Source: Trichostrongylus colubriformis (lineage: Eukaryota; Nematoda; Chromadorea; Rhabditida; Trichostrongylidae). Taken from it: a stretch of 64,000 nt of DNA. The notes beneath the pieces are model-generated. The model searched no databases. It saw only the letters and a program-made list of their open reading frames with translations, and was not told the origin of the DNA. The translations under genes and the position numbers were made by a program. The stretch spans positions 44,562,591 through 44,626,590 of the forward strand of contig OZ022258.1 in assembly GCA_963978905.1 (NCBI GenBank). Direction: 5' to 3'. The stretch's first letter is position 1. The number at the start of each line of letters is the position of its first letter. Positions 21,571 to 35,500 of this stretch are shown here, in pieces.

Positions 21571-24419
21571 GAAGTAAATAAACACTGGGAGCGAAAATTT
21601 GAACTGCGCCCTGCTCACCTACGCTGTTCAAGTGTCGATCGGCGGGAATTCAAACGGGCTCCTGTTCTTCAAGTTTTTTTTTCGATATCTGCTTTGAAGC
21701 ATCAATTTCCGTGGACAAGTCCTTTGCGTGGTTGAACAAGCCAGAGATCACAGGGAGTATCACCTGAGAGGAATGACCGCCTATTTGTAGCGTCAGAGAT
21801 TATGAGAATTTGATCGAACTCGCTACAAAATGTAAAATCTAGCCGCTGATGTTTGAACTCTCAATTACCATACTTCATTCAAGTTCCTGATATTTTAAGG
21901 CATTTTGATAAGTTGGATAGTCCTCCCTTGAGCCTGAACTCGGAACCCAGAGGATGCGCATGTGGTCCTTGAAATCCATGTGGATTACTAGGCTTTTTTA
22001 GTTCGTGCCAGGACCCACAGATGACGTTCGATTCGCATGTGCTAAGTAATAATTATCAAGAGGTCAATGCTCTCATGCCCATGTAAATCGCATAACTACT
22101 TGGGGGTTGCGCCACAGATTTTGGGTTTATTGTTGCCCTTCTCACTAATGAGTGCTCTCCACTGTGTATTAACCTAATCATTAGGAGCCGCTACGAAATA
22201 GATGTCCTGTTCCGAGGACTTGAACGGCATTCACCCCACCACTCTTCCGATTTTCACTGATATTTTCGTATCTAAGAACTTTTCGAAGTTTTTCCTGTAG
22301 GATTTTCTACAAAAGCAGTTCCTTAGCCAACCGAGACTAGCTTTTAATCCCTATGTTCTAATAACTTGAAAAATAGGCCTCTTCTTGGCACCCGAGAAAT
22401 AAAATATTTACTCTATTACTTGCTTTTATTTGAATGAACGGGAATTCGCATTTGTGTTGACGGAAATTTTCTCATTCGTCCAAACGGTGCAGAAGCTTTC
22501 CTATGTGATCGTTCTTTATGCTGATGGACACTGATGCATGTTAGTTAGCCTACTAATGGTCTTCATCATGCTCCAAACTGCGTATACATAAAAAATAAGT
22601 GAGTAAAGTGAATTGCTCAAAACGCTGCTAGATGAGGTGGAGAAACTTCACAAAGACTGAGCGACTCATGAGAAAGCATTTTCATTTTTGAATTTTTTTG
22701 TACCTGCTGATTTGTGCTGCTCAACGCGAAGCAGGTTCCGAGGTTAAACTACTTTTTTGTTTTCCCCCTTAAGTCTTTGAAACTTAGTCACTTCGTCTAT
22801 AATTATTTACTTCTTTAATTTCTTTAAATTTAATTGTCGAATAAAATGATGCCACATTCTTCACCTTCCGTGTACTTCTTTTTAGCCATTTGCAGAGAAA
22901 CAAGCCCCAGTAATACATATTTCGGTTGAGTCATTGCAAATTAGAGCTTCACGGATACTGTCGTCCACATCCTATTTACTTGAAGGGCTTTTTTCTATTT
23001 ATTCACCCAGTTTTTAGCAAAAATTGCAGTCTGCATCAGCTCGATAGCAAAGGCATCTAAGAGCTTGTTAATCGCAACGTCACGCGATGGCAATCATCGT
23101 GTGCACGAGGCAATTAGCGGCAGATGTTATTTGCGCAACAACTTTAGGCCATGTAGGCACCTAAGCCTAGAAGCCTATGGCTGTATATTGGGCGACGTGT
23201 AGGGTAACCAGGAGCAGAGTGTCACAGTGGGGTGCCACAATGACAAGTTGTTTGCTCTAACACAGAACCTATTAAGTGAGGCAAAATGCTGCTCGACAGG
23301 GGGGGGGGGTCGCATTAAATGCCGCCCTCACCAAACCTCTCCCGTTTCTCAACCCCCCGTTGTCTACAGCTCTCGGATTTCATTCTCAAAATGCATCGTC
23401 AGGCGTTTGCCTAAATTGTAGCTACTTCTGACACGTACTTACAAATAAGGTAGTTTCTGTAGTGTTACTGTACTAGTGTTAAACCCATCTCGATTGTTTA
23501 TGTTCATTATTTATTATATTTTATAAGGGTCAACTATTCATAATTAGCACTACTACGTAGTCAATCTCATTCGAGTCGACCAAAATGGTGGTCGATGCCC
23601 TCTGTTCCGTTCAAAATTATGCTAAGAAACAGATTTTCCTATCGATGAGCGATTATTTAAGAGTGCGCCATGTCCACAGCACTCTTCCTAGTCAAGGGGC
23701 ATGTTAAAAATGCCCTACATAGTTTCCTGTATACTAAATTGTACAGCTTGCACGCTGTGTTAGAGCAAGGGGGGGGGGCAACTGTGTCATTTCTTATGGG
23801 CCATTCTTCACTGTGCTCTCATACATGTACAGCCGTAAGATATTCATTCAAAATACGGATAAAATCTATTTTCTCCCTGTTACCTTTCATAAAAAGGCGT
23901 TCTTGGCTTATAAATGTCCCATTTACAGCACAATGGTTGCGGTGTCACTCAGTCAGTCAATAAAAGCTACCCTTTAATATTGAACAGAAGCCATTAAGTT
24001 GGTCATTACTTGTCGATTCCATCCCATTGTCCCATCTCTCATCTCTACGTGAGCGGCAGCAGTTGTTACCGATAGGGCTTAGTTATCCTATAAACACTTA
24101 TACGCTCACATCTGGTATTGGTTATCTCAGCAACTGCCAAGGGCCAGTTTGTAGTGCGCCATCAGTGGTCAAAAATATACAGAATGCAAATCGCTGAACC
24201 ATTTAAAAGCACGAGAAGGGGCGATCACGGCCTACGGTACTCGCTTGTAGTTCGGTTATTCCACACACGACGCTTTGCCAAGATGTCGAGTGGGAAATGA
24301 TTGGATATTTTCTATCATTAACGCGTTTTTTTTTTCTAAATTCTTTGCTTATGTCCCTTCTGTTGTTTCACGCGTTTGTTTTTGTTTGTTGTTTTATCTG
24401 ATTAACATAATCATGGACC

Positions 24420-24690
24420 GAATTAGTTCCACCTTCTTCGTTTGCCGAAGGCAGGCAACCCGGCCACTGAAGCTGCAGTTCGAGCCGCAGCACGCTAAGA
24501 GCGCAATAGCGCCCAAAGGCGTGTTTTTCAACCTTAATTTCGCTGTACATTGGCTCTTCAGGGATCAAATTTAGGATAATAATTCAATTCCAAATATTTT
24601 TCCTCTCAATTTCTCCTTATAGAGAGAATAATAATTCAACTCCAAATATTTTTCCTCTCACTGTTTTCCTCCCGGTGCCTTTGAACCTCT
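24420..24690 (+). repeat. dispersed repeat, copy 1
   Basis: It shares GCGCAATAGCGCC, CGTGTTTTTCAAC and CTCCCGGTGCCTTT with 42400-42640, and a shorter part in inverted orientation with 33070-33175. Class unknown. Confidence 0.55.
24577..24660. repeat. two-unit tandem duplication, 51-bp offset
   Basis: A 33-bp block starting ATAATAATTCAA and ending TTTTTCCTCTCA appears at 24577-24609 and again at 24628-24660 with one or two differences. Confidence 0.8.
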
Positions 24691-25473
24691 TGACGAAAAA
24701 ATCTCGAAAAAACTTCCGGTCTTTCTTATTCTGTAATTCTACCATTGTTTTCCATTCCACCAATGAGCTTTTTCGACTGCACAAACGCTCACGTCTACGG
24801 CCTTACTTTTTTTCCTGAGGCTTTTGAAAAGATTCAATACGTCTCTATATCATGCAAATGTCACCGAATTCATAGACCAAACACGTTTTCCTCTCCCAAA
24901 ACATTGTTCTGTTAAATTTAAGAGGCCTCCTGTAAAAAGCACGAAGTCGCATTAAAATGCATTGTTTGCTAAGCTGTTGTCTGCTTCACTTGAATTCACC
25001 AATCAGCAGTGAAAGTTACTGCTTTTAATGCAAATAACGTTCATCGTTTCATTTTGAAAAAAAATTCCAACTTCTCTCTTCGTGGAACCTCGGCATTGGT
25101 ACGGGTATAGTTACGTATAACATAATAATGCAATGTATAAATAGTAACTAATAACTCCTGAACGGGGAAAGGCAGAACATGGCACTGGGACCAAATTTTC
25201 AATCTGTCGTTTTGGGATAAACTGAAAACGCTCAGGTACCTATGGGCAATAAAACATGGACCTGATCATCTTGGCCCGTAGAAAGCCACTAGAATTAGAC
25301 AGTCAAAGGCACGCTACCCATGCCGAATGCTCGCGTTAATGGCTCGTCACTGCACCGGATTATCCCACCCATATTCCAGCTGGTATCACATCGATGTAGG
25401 CTTAGGGCTTTGTATCAGATTCTAAATGAAAGTCGTTAGCTGTGCAAAGGCAATAAGTTGAGTTACAGGTAGG

Positions 25474-26061
25474 CTACACGGGAGGAATCTCCAATTTCAA
25501 AGTTTTTCCTTGACATAAAATTCCTCTTAATTTTTTATCAAATGTAGTGTGAATGAAGCACGTCTGCCTAATAATCGCAAATGGTGGATCGACCTTTTCT
25601 GGGTGTTTCACGGCTCCTGCACCGTTCAAGCATGAACGAGAGCTGCACAGCTTCGATGCCATGTAAAGGCGGTCCGCCGTGGAAGTGTAGACCAAGAGTT
25701 CGAAGTTCGCACCGCAATAAGAGTCAGCCCTTTGAGATTCCAAGACTAATTCTTCCTCAACGTACTGGCTGGAAAATATCAAAATTTCGGGGAAAATTTC
25801 GCCTTCTTTATTCTTATGAATTTTAATGAATTGCCGAACCATACCTTGCAACCACCTTGTAAGTTCCTGGAGATAGCTATTTTTATGTAGGCAGTTTTCT
25901 GAGCTTGTCATCTTACGATGATTCCAGTGTAGAAGAGTAATAGGAACTAAGCGAACTTGAATCCAAAGCGCTTTCCGGGCGTCGTATCCGTTCCAACGGT
26001 TACTATTTGTGGACTCGAGCACACTCATAGAACATGCAAATCTCAACGTGTTCGTTACCAT
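25474..26061 (-). CDS. unassigned open frame, 195 aa
   Basis: This is the longest open frame outside recognised elements (195 codons in fairly AT-rich DNA), so it is listed. I do not recognise the protein. It has scattered cysteines and tryptophans, no signal peptide, no clear membrane segment and no repeat. I could not place flanking exons. It may be a decayed transposon fragment or chance. Confidence 0.2.
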   Translation of the reverse strand: MVTNTLRFACSMSVLESTNSNRWNGYDARKALWIQVRLVPITLLHWNHRKMTSSENCLHKNSYLQELTRWLQGMVRQFIKIHKNKEGEIFPEILIFSSQYVEEELVLESQRADSYCGANFELLVYTSTADRLYMASKLCSSRSCLNGAGAVKHPEKVDPPFAIIRQTCFIHTTFDKKLRGILCQGKTLKLEIPPV

Positions 26062-29000
26062 GGTATCCTTGGTAAAGTGGCGTTCTCACACCTTCAGCTG
26101 CACTGAATTTTCACTCCTTTCCCATCTTTCAAATATAACTCTTTTCTCAGCATATTCAAATATTGGTACTCCAAACATAGTGTCCAAGTGCCACCAGTTT
26201 ATTTCGAAATTTTCGGATTTCTGCTTTGAATTTTAGTAAATTTCTTGGAGATTGTCCGAAACTAATTATCCGTCTGTTTCCTTTTGATTCTGCAAATCTT
26301 GAAAATATCAGCTCAATACCCGCTTTAGTACATATTACTACTCAACCCTATTACTAGTACTAGCTACCACGACTGACTATGGCTTATTACTTACTAAATC
26401 TATCTGTAGGCTTATTATTTACTAAATCTATCTATCATCTGTTGAGACAAATATTTTCTTGCCCATGTTGACTCATTTATAAACAAAGGCGAATTAATTG
26501 CAGTTGTAATTGTCAACAGCATCTTACTTTCAATTTTGATTTATTTAATTATGCGCATTAACTGAAAGCCGTATCATTTATTAAACTCCACAAATAGGTC
26601 AACTGTAGTAGAATTTATATGTTTGCGATGCTTTAATGCCAGGTATTTGAAGCCAGGTGGCCCTTTGCTTATCATCCGAGTGACACCATTATTCACTAGG
26701 TGCTTCACTAGCAGGTTCTTCCTTGAACCTCCTAAATCACTGATCCAACTATTACCCTGAAATCAACTAATTTCCAGCTGAAGGCTCCTAAAAGGTAACA
26801 ATTTGCTTCAGTAAAAATTTACTGAGTAATCACTAGAAATTAAACCTAAACAAAAGAATCCGGTAGGTATACGGTAGAACCATTGAAGAAACGCCAAAAA
26901 GCAGATTACTGTCATTCTGCGATATTTTCTACCACCCAGGGGCCGAACTTATTTACTAATTTACCTAACTATTTTATTAATGCGGTAAATGCGCCAAGTA
27001 AAAAATGTTCATATGTGGAAATTCAATCAATAGAATATGTGGTAATTTGTAGCAGAGCTCAGTGTACTTTATTTGAAGCCATGTTCATGTCGGATACAGT
27101 CTTGGGAAGAGGGTTTCTGTCATCAGTACAGAAAATTCACGTCGCACTCCGCCACGCGAACTTTCTACCCTAATGACACAGACCTGATGAACAGCTGATA
27201 GCTGACGCTAAGCTTCTCCATGCAGCTTTTCCTCTCCTTTTCTTCTTCGTGTTTTTTTTTGCGTTATTTTTGTGATTTTCGCGATTTTATTACCTGTTTA
27301 CAAGTCCATAGACATCCAAAGGGTACAGGGGGATGGTGAGACAGGAACTCGAACATTTCGTGGGAGGGTTGTGAATATTACTTTGGTAGCGTTTTTTCAA
27401 AAAGACTGCGACTAGAGTATCAACACACTCAATTCAGAAACCGCTGAAATCCGAGTTGTTTACTTGCTTCAGAATGCAGCTATTATCTTCTGATGAGACT
27501 TCGGTAATAAAGTGAATGGATATTATATAGATAAGTAAAAGTAAAATAATGATAATAAATAGATAAATAGGTAATAAATGATAGAATCTGTATAAGCATG
27601 GCCGGTTCGTACAGCTCGGCTGGTACGTACAGTAATAGAAAGGGAGCTCAATGCTGCTTCTGTTCAGTATGTTGGCTGAGCTGCAGCTTAGAGGAGTGAA
27701 CGAGGCCCCGTGAGCCTCTTAGGGTCGTCGTACAAGGCGAGTGCAAATATTTGCTGCATGTCTCATTGCCAATGAACTAGCAGTGTCCTATACTCCTTCC
27801 CAAGCGATCACTGCAGATGTGCTCTTTGGGTGGTATATGGGCCCTCCCTAGGTGCTGCCTGCTATTTACCAGTTCAAATGCTTTCTCATTCTGATACCTC
27901 ATATTATTGTTTTTCAGTATCTCATTAAATGTAATTAAAAGCGCCTCAGTTTCCCGTCAAATGCTACAATGCACGAGATATATGAGATTCCAATAGATGT
28001 ATACACGAAAAACAGCTGGAGTTGTGGTATTTCACTTAATTTCAGGCGCTGTGTATCTTTGGGAGTGGCAAGTGGTAGGAGGAATTAGTGGCACGGATGG
28101 GTTGGGTAGAGGCAGAAATCCTTGATACGTCGATTGTGCAGAAAAATATTGCCCCCCCCCCACTTTCCCTGAAATGTACAACCCTAAAAATGATTCCTCT
28201 TTTATTTTCATTTCCCTTTCTTTGATTCTCCGTTCACTTTTACACTCTTTACCCAATTCCCATGTTTCTTTGAGATAATTTGTACGTCACCCTAATCTAC
28301 TGCTACAGAATAATAGTTCTAAACCAATTACATATGTATGTAAGTATAGTTTACCGTCGTATGGGGACCTTATTAGGAGCCACACAAGCCGACGAACTAT
28401 GTAAAATCAGCACTCAAATGGATATTCCGGGAAAAACCGTTGTTTTCTGTAAGCGGATCCCATTGCTTATCCATATCTGCTTTCAAGACGATTTCAAGTG
28501 CTGGCGAGTCCATTTGAGTGTCCCAGCTATAACAATGGATGTACGTACCATTTGTTTACTCAGTCATACTAGTTCTCGCCTTATAATAACCTATGTCTTG
28601 GTATTTTCTTGGAGAACAATGCAGCAGAAGTGGATTTGTTTGCTCAGGCACCACCTCGACATCGTCTAGTAGTTACGCCTCCCAGGTCTCGACTTGTGCC
28701 GTTGTCAGCACAATGGTCACTCTCTCCTTCCCGTCTGACACTTTGCGATCCTGTCAAAATGAGTTTTTACTTTTTTATACTCCCAGGAATACAGTCATCA
28801 TTAGTTAAATGACTTCATACTGATATCTGTCCCCTATTGATCCCCTATTTATAGGCTTTCCAAAAGCACGTAGAATGGAACCATGTTTTTTTTTGGAAAA
28901 GCAGTGTATTATCGAATTTCTATCTATTTATGGCATTTCCGTATTATTTATATTTTAACTCATGCATTTTATACACAGTCAGTACGCCGACACAGTAAGC

Positions 29001-32000
29001 ATGGTATGGTGTGGTGCACGAGAAGCCTGTTCGGCGTCACCAACGCGACTTGCAGAGGATTTTTACTCTGGGTTTACTGTGCAGTGAAAAGTGAAAGTCG
29101 CGAATCATGCATCGCGACATCGCATCGGTTCCTCCTGCGCCACACTCAACATGGTGAAATTTGCACAAATTTGTGGTGCTAGATGCCCGAAATGCCCGAA
29201 TCCTATGGAGTTATACGCTCATCATGATTCCCTATAAATATAAAGTCTCAAGATTCAAGTAAGAAAATTTCTGGCTTTTTCGACACAACAATTCGTTTGA
29301 ATACTTTTGAAGTTGTGGAAAAAAATAGCTTTCGCTATCATTCGCGTGGAGTAAAAGATATGAACGTCCCTACTCTATAATTCTTGCATAGAACTCATTT
29401 CCGCAGTGCGATCCTTTTGTAGAGTGCCTTTTCTCTGGGAGAAGGTTACGAACTGCACGGGGTTAGGGAACTCTTTGTGGAAGTTTGAACAGTGCGGCTA
29501 AGGTCTAGGCCGGTTATATACGAACGAGGCCTAAAATTTTTGACTGCTCCACTCTTTGTCGTATTTAACCCCCCCCCCCCCCCACCTGTTTTTTTTTTAT
29601 GCCAGAATTCCGCTCCTGAATTTGCTTATTTCGGACAGCTTTTATAGAGACCTGTGGTGTAACTCACGTGTATCACACCCTTTGGGCTCGTACTCGTTCT
29701 GAACTTCTGGCATCATCCTGGATAAATGTCCACAAAAGTACGGTAGCGCCGTAAAATATGCTCACGCACACAAGGGGTTAAATATAGTCGCGCGAAGTTA
29801 TTTCAGCTAATTGCGAGCCACTTTGCTTGCTCGGTGACGGTACGTGAGGGTTGAATGGCGTCAAGCACCACTCGAAATCGAATGCTTACTCTTGCTGATG
29901 TGGTAGACTTTCTCAGCTTCACCACTTGAAACTTGTCACAATGGAATGCGCCATGTACTTGTTGTTCAGTGGATAACGATAGTGACCATCTACTGCACGA
30001 TGTTTCACAAAAACTATGCGGTTTCCAAATTTATGCTGTCCCCCGTCCGTCGAAATCCTCGTTGCTAAGCCTGAAGGCAAATGGCGGGAGTTCATCGGTT
30101 TGAAGTCCGTCTTTTCCTATATTTTCCAATTTTTTTTTGAATTCGATAATATGTGTGTTAAGTAATTAGTAATAAATAAGTGAGCAAATAGAAGTCCAAT
30201 GATTTCTGCCATTGATGGATACATGGCTGAACTTGGGAAGACTTATAGCGATGGGGATATGAGGCAAAACGAACCATTTAAACTTTTTATTGCAACTAAC
30301 TTATTAAATTTAATTAACTTTTAACAATTAATTTTACGTGTTAAAGCTTCATCAGTCCAAATTGCGACTGATAGCCCTTGAAAACTCGAGAAAAAGTGAC
30401 TACAAAAGAGTTAAGTAGAAACGTCGCTATCTCTTGGTGTTCCCCTTAGGTCACCTGCCTATCATCCTTAGCCACTATCGGCAATATCAGCGCCTTGGCG
30501 GATGCTCAAGCGACGGTGTCATTACTGAAGGTATGCAATCGGATGTGTGAGATCTTCCCCCATGTGTAGGTGCGACGATGTCAATTAGTTGCCCATCACC
30601 ACCTTCATTCCCGTTCCCTCCCACAATGAGGCATACCACCGCGTCCGCTTACCCTGTCCATTGTCTCAGAAGCGCAGGTCGCAGTAATTACTACGAATCA
30701 CCTCATCGGTCGAGTTACTTAGCTATTTGTGCCATTGTTTCTGTTGTGGATAATTTCTTTCAGGGCTTGTGTGCTATTCAAAAAAGATTTGAATCAATAA
30801 TGTTCATTTCTTATTATTGGTTGCTACTTGTTTTTGTTTATTGTAACCTGTAGAGCTTCGTTGATGGGATTATGGAGGTGAAAGTTTGTGCTATCACTTA
30901 TATATCACTTCTTGAGCTTACAGTGCTTTTCTTCACCTGGGGCCTTCCTAGGCCCCTGTGCATTTGAATACGTCCCAGATCCTTTCTTTTCAACTGGAAG
31001 TATAAGGGAAGATTCAGGGGCTCACGAGCTAAGGAATCGTTCGAAAATTTCATCCACATCGCTTTCTCGATGATACGTTTTTGAGATTGTTGATCGCCTG
31101 TAATTTCCACTTTCTACCAGTCTTGAGCTTCTAATGCAATTTCCTCTATTTACTTCCGTAGCAGTCTCCATATCACTATGGCAGCTCTTCAAGTCTGTAA
31201 TTTCAGTGAGAAATAAAGACGAAATTGTATTTTTTATGTACAATTATGCTATGCCTACTAGTAGACTCCCCAATACGTTGTCTCACCGTTTCCCAGTCCT
31301 ATTTCCCGGTCCTCCTTGTTTTTCCACCCAGATCACTACGTTAACCCTGATTTTGTCACGAGTGGGGGCACGAGTGGCGGCGACACTTCAGAGATCTATC
31401 TCATTGTATCAAAGCTCTACATTATAGTCACGGGTACCTCTGACTTGGAGACCGATTACTTGACCAGGAACCTTAATTTTTTTTGAAAACTGGTTTTTTT
31501 TGTAGCGAAAAGCTTTCAATTCTACTCACGAGAGCTTCCGAGGCTTTCTATTTGTACAGAAAGTTGTTTACATAATGATGGAAGACATTATTCTTGGCTA
31601 TTTTGGTATTTAGAATCTATAACTATTATTATTACCTAAAGGTTATCCATCCAATCTATGAAAAGATATCGATAGGCTGATTTTTTTTGTGCGCCTTGTT
31701 TCCAGTCAATATTGATCTCTTCAACGTGAGTGCCACTCGAAACGTCCGCTACCGGCTTCATCGCTGTTGCTCTCTCCTATTTGCCTCAGGCGTATTTTTA
31801 GTGGAAGTGTATAGAGCCTCGAATCTGTATGAACATTACAGGAAGCTGACGAAATATTGCTAAAATTTCAAAAAATTCACGCCTCTTTTTACAAATTTGA
31901 GGTACGATATCGTGAACTTCCCGAATTCTCAGGCAATTGCCATTGCTCGCAGAACTCAGCAATTTCTTGACATGGAAACGCTTAACAGAATTCAACCATC

Positions 32001-32527
32001 ATGATCCCTCATGCTTCAGTATTTCAGTACCTATAGGTACATAGTATTGATCCTCTCGCTCCTTTTGTTTCACTATCGCTGAGATCACCGGCGAACGTTT
32101 TCTCATTTTCCTCTCCAATTCCATCCGTAACCACTTGCCATTATCCCTTGTCCCTGCTGCTTACCTCGACGACGACGATATAGCGACGTAGGCAGGATCG
32201 CGGTGGTTTTGTGCTGTCATGTGAAATCCGATCCTCATAGAGCGTCGTTTAGCAGCCGCATCCGTCCGTCCGTCCTTTTCGCTCTTCATCGACACCGCTA
32301 TGTTCTTAGTCAGCCAGCCGCAAGGTCAATCATAATAGCCTGAAATCGAAATCTTTCAAATCTTTCTATCTTTCTTGAATGCTTGAATTCCTGTTTTTTC
32401 CAGCCGCTTGCTTCAAATCCGTCTTCACTTGATCGTCGGATACCTTTGTTTTTTTGCCCCTCTGGCACTTATCGATGGGTTTCATCTTCCAGAATCGCCT
32501 TGAGCAGCCTTAGCTGACTGACTAAAC
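26062..32527. other. gene-poor region upstream of Frizzled
   Basis: No convincing exon. It contains C-runs at about 28146 and 29570-29583, a short direct repeat at 26381-26445, and a small inverted repeat (CACTCAAATGGA at about 28411 and its complement at about 28509). Regulatory DNA for the Frizzled gene at 32528 may lie in its right part, but no specific site is identified. Confidence 0.45.
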
Positions 32528-35500
32528 ATGAGGCTGCTGTCGATTCTCCTGATACTTTTTGGCACGATACCAATGCTACACACAAAAGGATGCCAACCTA
32601 TCACCATACCACTTTGCAAAGGCATCGGTTACAATATGACATCATTTCCTAACAGCTATGGACATGAAAAACAAGAAGAAGCTGGATTGGAAGTACATCA
32701 GTTCTTTCCGCTGGTTGAGGTTAGTACAGTATACAGCACTACTGTAATTGTTGGGTTACTGTAATTATTGCTGATCTTTACTAAAAGTCTGTATTCTAAT
32801 CTCTGAATCCTTTCAGTATGGCTGCTATCAACATCTGAAGTTCTTCCTTTGTACACTATATACACCGATCTGTCAGGAAAACTATGAACGACCTATCTTA
32901 CCGTGTATGGAACTGTGCTTAGAGGCCAAGAAACGCTGTTCACCGATAATGCAACAGTGAGTACGGTAAAATTAAATGCACCGGAAGAGGGCAAGGAAGG
33001 AAAGCGTATTAAATTATTGCCTTTTGTAAACGATCAGTCGAACTCAGGAAATATGATAGATAGCGAAATCGCGTTGAGAAAACGTGTCTTTGGAGGCTAT
33101 TGCGATTCTAGCGCGCTTTACCTCAAACTGCATGCTTCAGGCTGGCTGGCGCCATTGTCACATGGCGTCGCGTAGGGTTAATTTGATTTCATTCATGATG
33201 ATGTCAAACAAGTGAAACAGCACACAGCAACAAATAAGCAAAACAATGAAAAGGAGAGTAAGCGAAAGAGTGAGAAAAAAGGGTGGTCATAAAAAAATAG
33301 CCATTTGATTCACACTCGACGTCTTGCTAAGGCGTTGTGCGTACTGCTAGCTACCTTAGACCGCGTTCGTACTTTGCAATGCCGGCGACAGGGCGTGGCT
33401 GCGTATCTCTGCGTCTCTACCTATGCCAAACTGCCTCGTAGCCTGCGTCATCTCTGCACTTCCCACGTGATACTCTCCCTCGCTGCCTGTGAACGCAGCC
33501 ACGCCCTGCCTGCGGTGAGTATGCCGCGGCTTCAGGCCCACATGGTGAGCCAATCCCGGTGTCTTTGAATATGCAGAAGTTGGGTTAGAGATGCAGAAGT
33601 CGCTGAGACTCGCACCTTCTGGAGATGTCATTGTTCAGACAATCATCTAATTTCAAACAAAGATGGTCTAAAGACATTTTCTGAGGAGGTGGCCATTTGA
33701 AGAATGGACGAAAGTTTTTTGATACCATGCCCTTTGTCACGAAATTAATAGATCATCTGGAGAAGAGAGATTTTCAAATGAGCTGGGTTTTCTTGGGTTG
33801 TGCGCATGACGAGTTCTTTTTAAGAGTAGTGAGCTTTTCCGGAAATACCAGAAACAAAAGCTAATTTTTGCAGATATGGCTTTCGATGGCCCGAGACGTT
33901 ATCGTGTGAGAGCCTGCCTACAATGAGTGAACAGGCATCAACTGGTAACATCTGTGCGGCACCTCCGGATACTCCTAAGCAGACAAAGATTATGGTAATT
34001 ATTAAAAGACATTTGGAGGATTCTGTAGAACATCAAATGCCCATCAGCGTTAATTTGACTCGCTTCAGGAATTACCACCGGTATCAGCACCCCGACCACA
34101 TGTCGGTATATCCGTACAGGACTTGCAGAATCAATGCGATTGCTCCTGTAAGCCACCATTTCAATCTGTCAGCAATATGAAAGCAATGGTGAGTTTTTAA
34201 AGGCTGGATAACTCTAATAAAATTCATTTTGACTTTTTGGTGTTTTTGAACAGGTTTATGAACCGAAATGTTGTCAAAAGGCTCCATTCGCGGTCACCGC
34301 ACTTCAGCGCTCACTGCAGCGACATGATGACTGGGGTAACCTTATGTCGGATTTTCGCTTTGTGGCGTCACACTGCGGCGCGATCAGCACGAATCCGCGG
34401 TCGGTTGGAATTCCGCTCAGGATGCAAGGGACTGGTACCATGGGGGTACTTCGATAAAATAGCTGTTTATCTTTATCTGAAATCAACAACTTCTGTACTT
34501 CAAAAACAAAATAGTAACTTAAAAAGTAAAAGGAACGATAACATTACATGATATTCCTAGTCAAGAAATACCTAATTCGGACGTAAAACTTTGAAGAGAG
34601 TCTACGCATCGTACGCAATCACAAGCGAGGAACACTGTCGCGCCGCGCGCTGCCGCGCGAAAGTCAGACACAAAGCTACATGCTTTGATGACTGTTGCAT
34701 ATACCGCGCGCGACGCGCGAAATTAATCGCGATTAGTTGTCGCCGTTAGTGGTACCTCCTGACACACGCCCTTCCAATTGTATGGAGTCTGTATGATTCA
34801 GCTACTTGTGGTTCTTTATGCAATTTTATGCATTTAAGGTCGGAAATGTCTCACGCTGCTCATACCCATGTGAGGCCCCATCGTTACAGGGTCCCGGCAA
34901 GAAAGAGTTGATCTCAGGATGGATGGGTGTATGGTACGTTCTTTGTAAATGTCACTGATTCGTTTTTGAGAAGCCCATAAAAATTGCGGCGATTTCCAGG
35001 GCTTTCGCATGCTTCTTCCTCTCGGCTTTCACTTTTTTGACGTTCCTGATCGAGACGGATCGATTCCAATATCCAGAAAGGCCAATTTTTATGCTGGTCT
35101 TCTGTCAACTAATGGTTGCCGTTGGATTCATTATTCGAGTATCCGCTGGACATGAGCAGGTAACTAGTCCTATTTTGGTAGATAAGCATTCTTGGAGACA
35201 TACACGGCAGTGAGAGATAGGCAGGGCACGTTATGCGTATGGGACGATAATTATAGGGCTAATAGCCCAAAAGGATGTAGGTTGATGGTGTTGTGATTCT
35301 TACCATAACCTTCATAAAAACTGATTTTTAGATCGCTTGCGATGCCTATAAAATCAAAGGAATTGACGACGGTAATGGCAGTTTATGCTTTGTGGTAAGT
35401 ATACTAAGCGTATTGGATATTTATTTGAGTGGCAGAGACTTCCTAAAAAGCTTGAGTAATTACTAAAAAATTGATCGAAAACAAAGGATAGCTCTGAAAT

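Larger units (their letters stand above)
20857..25473. other. gene-poor region
   Basis: No gene recognised. It holds G-runs near 20982, 23300 and 23770, a possible hAT-like repeat (21472-21570), a dispersed repeat (24420-24690) and a short tandem duplication (24577-24660). Confidence 0.5.

Noticed and set aside
28280..28669. 129-codon plus-strand frame
   Set aside because: No domain, signal or flanking splice structure; it looks like chance in AT-rich DNA.
34237..34551. 104-codon frame in Frizzled intron 4 as a coding exon
   Set aside because: The known exons 4 and 5 join in phase without it and give the expected family sequence.
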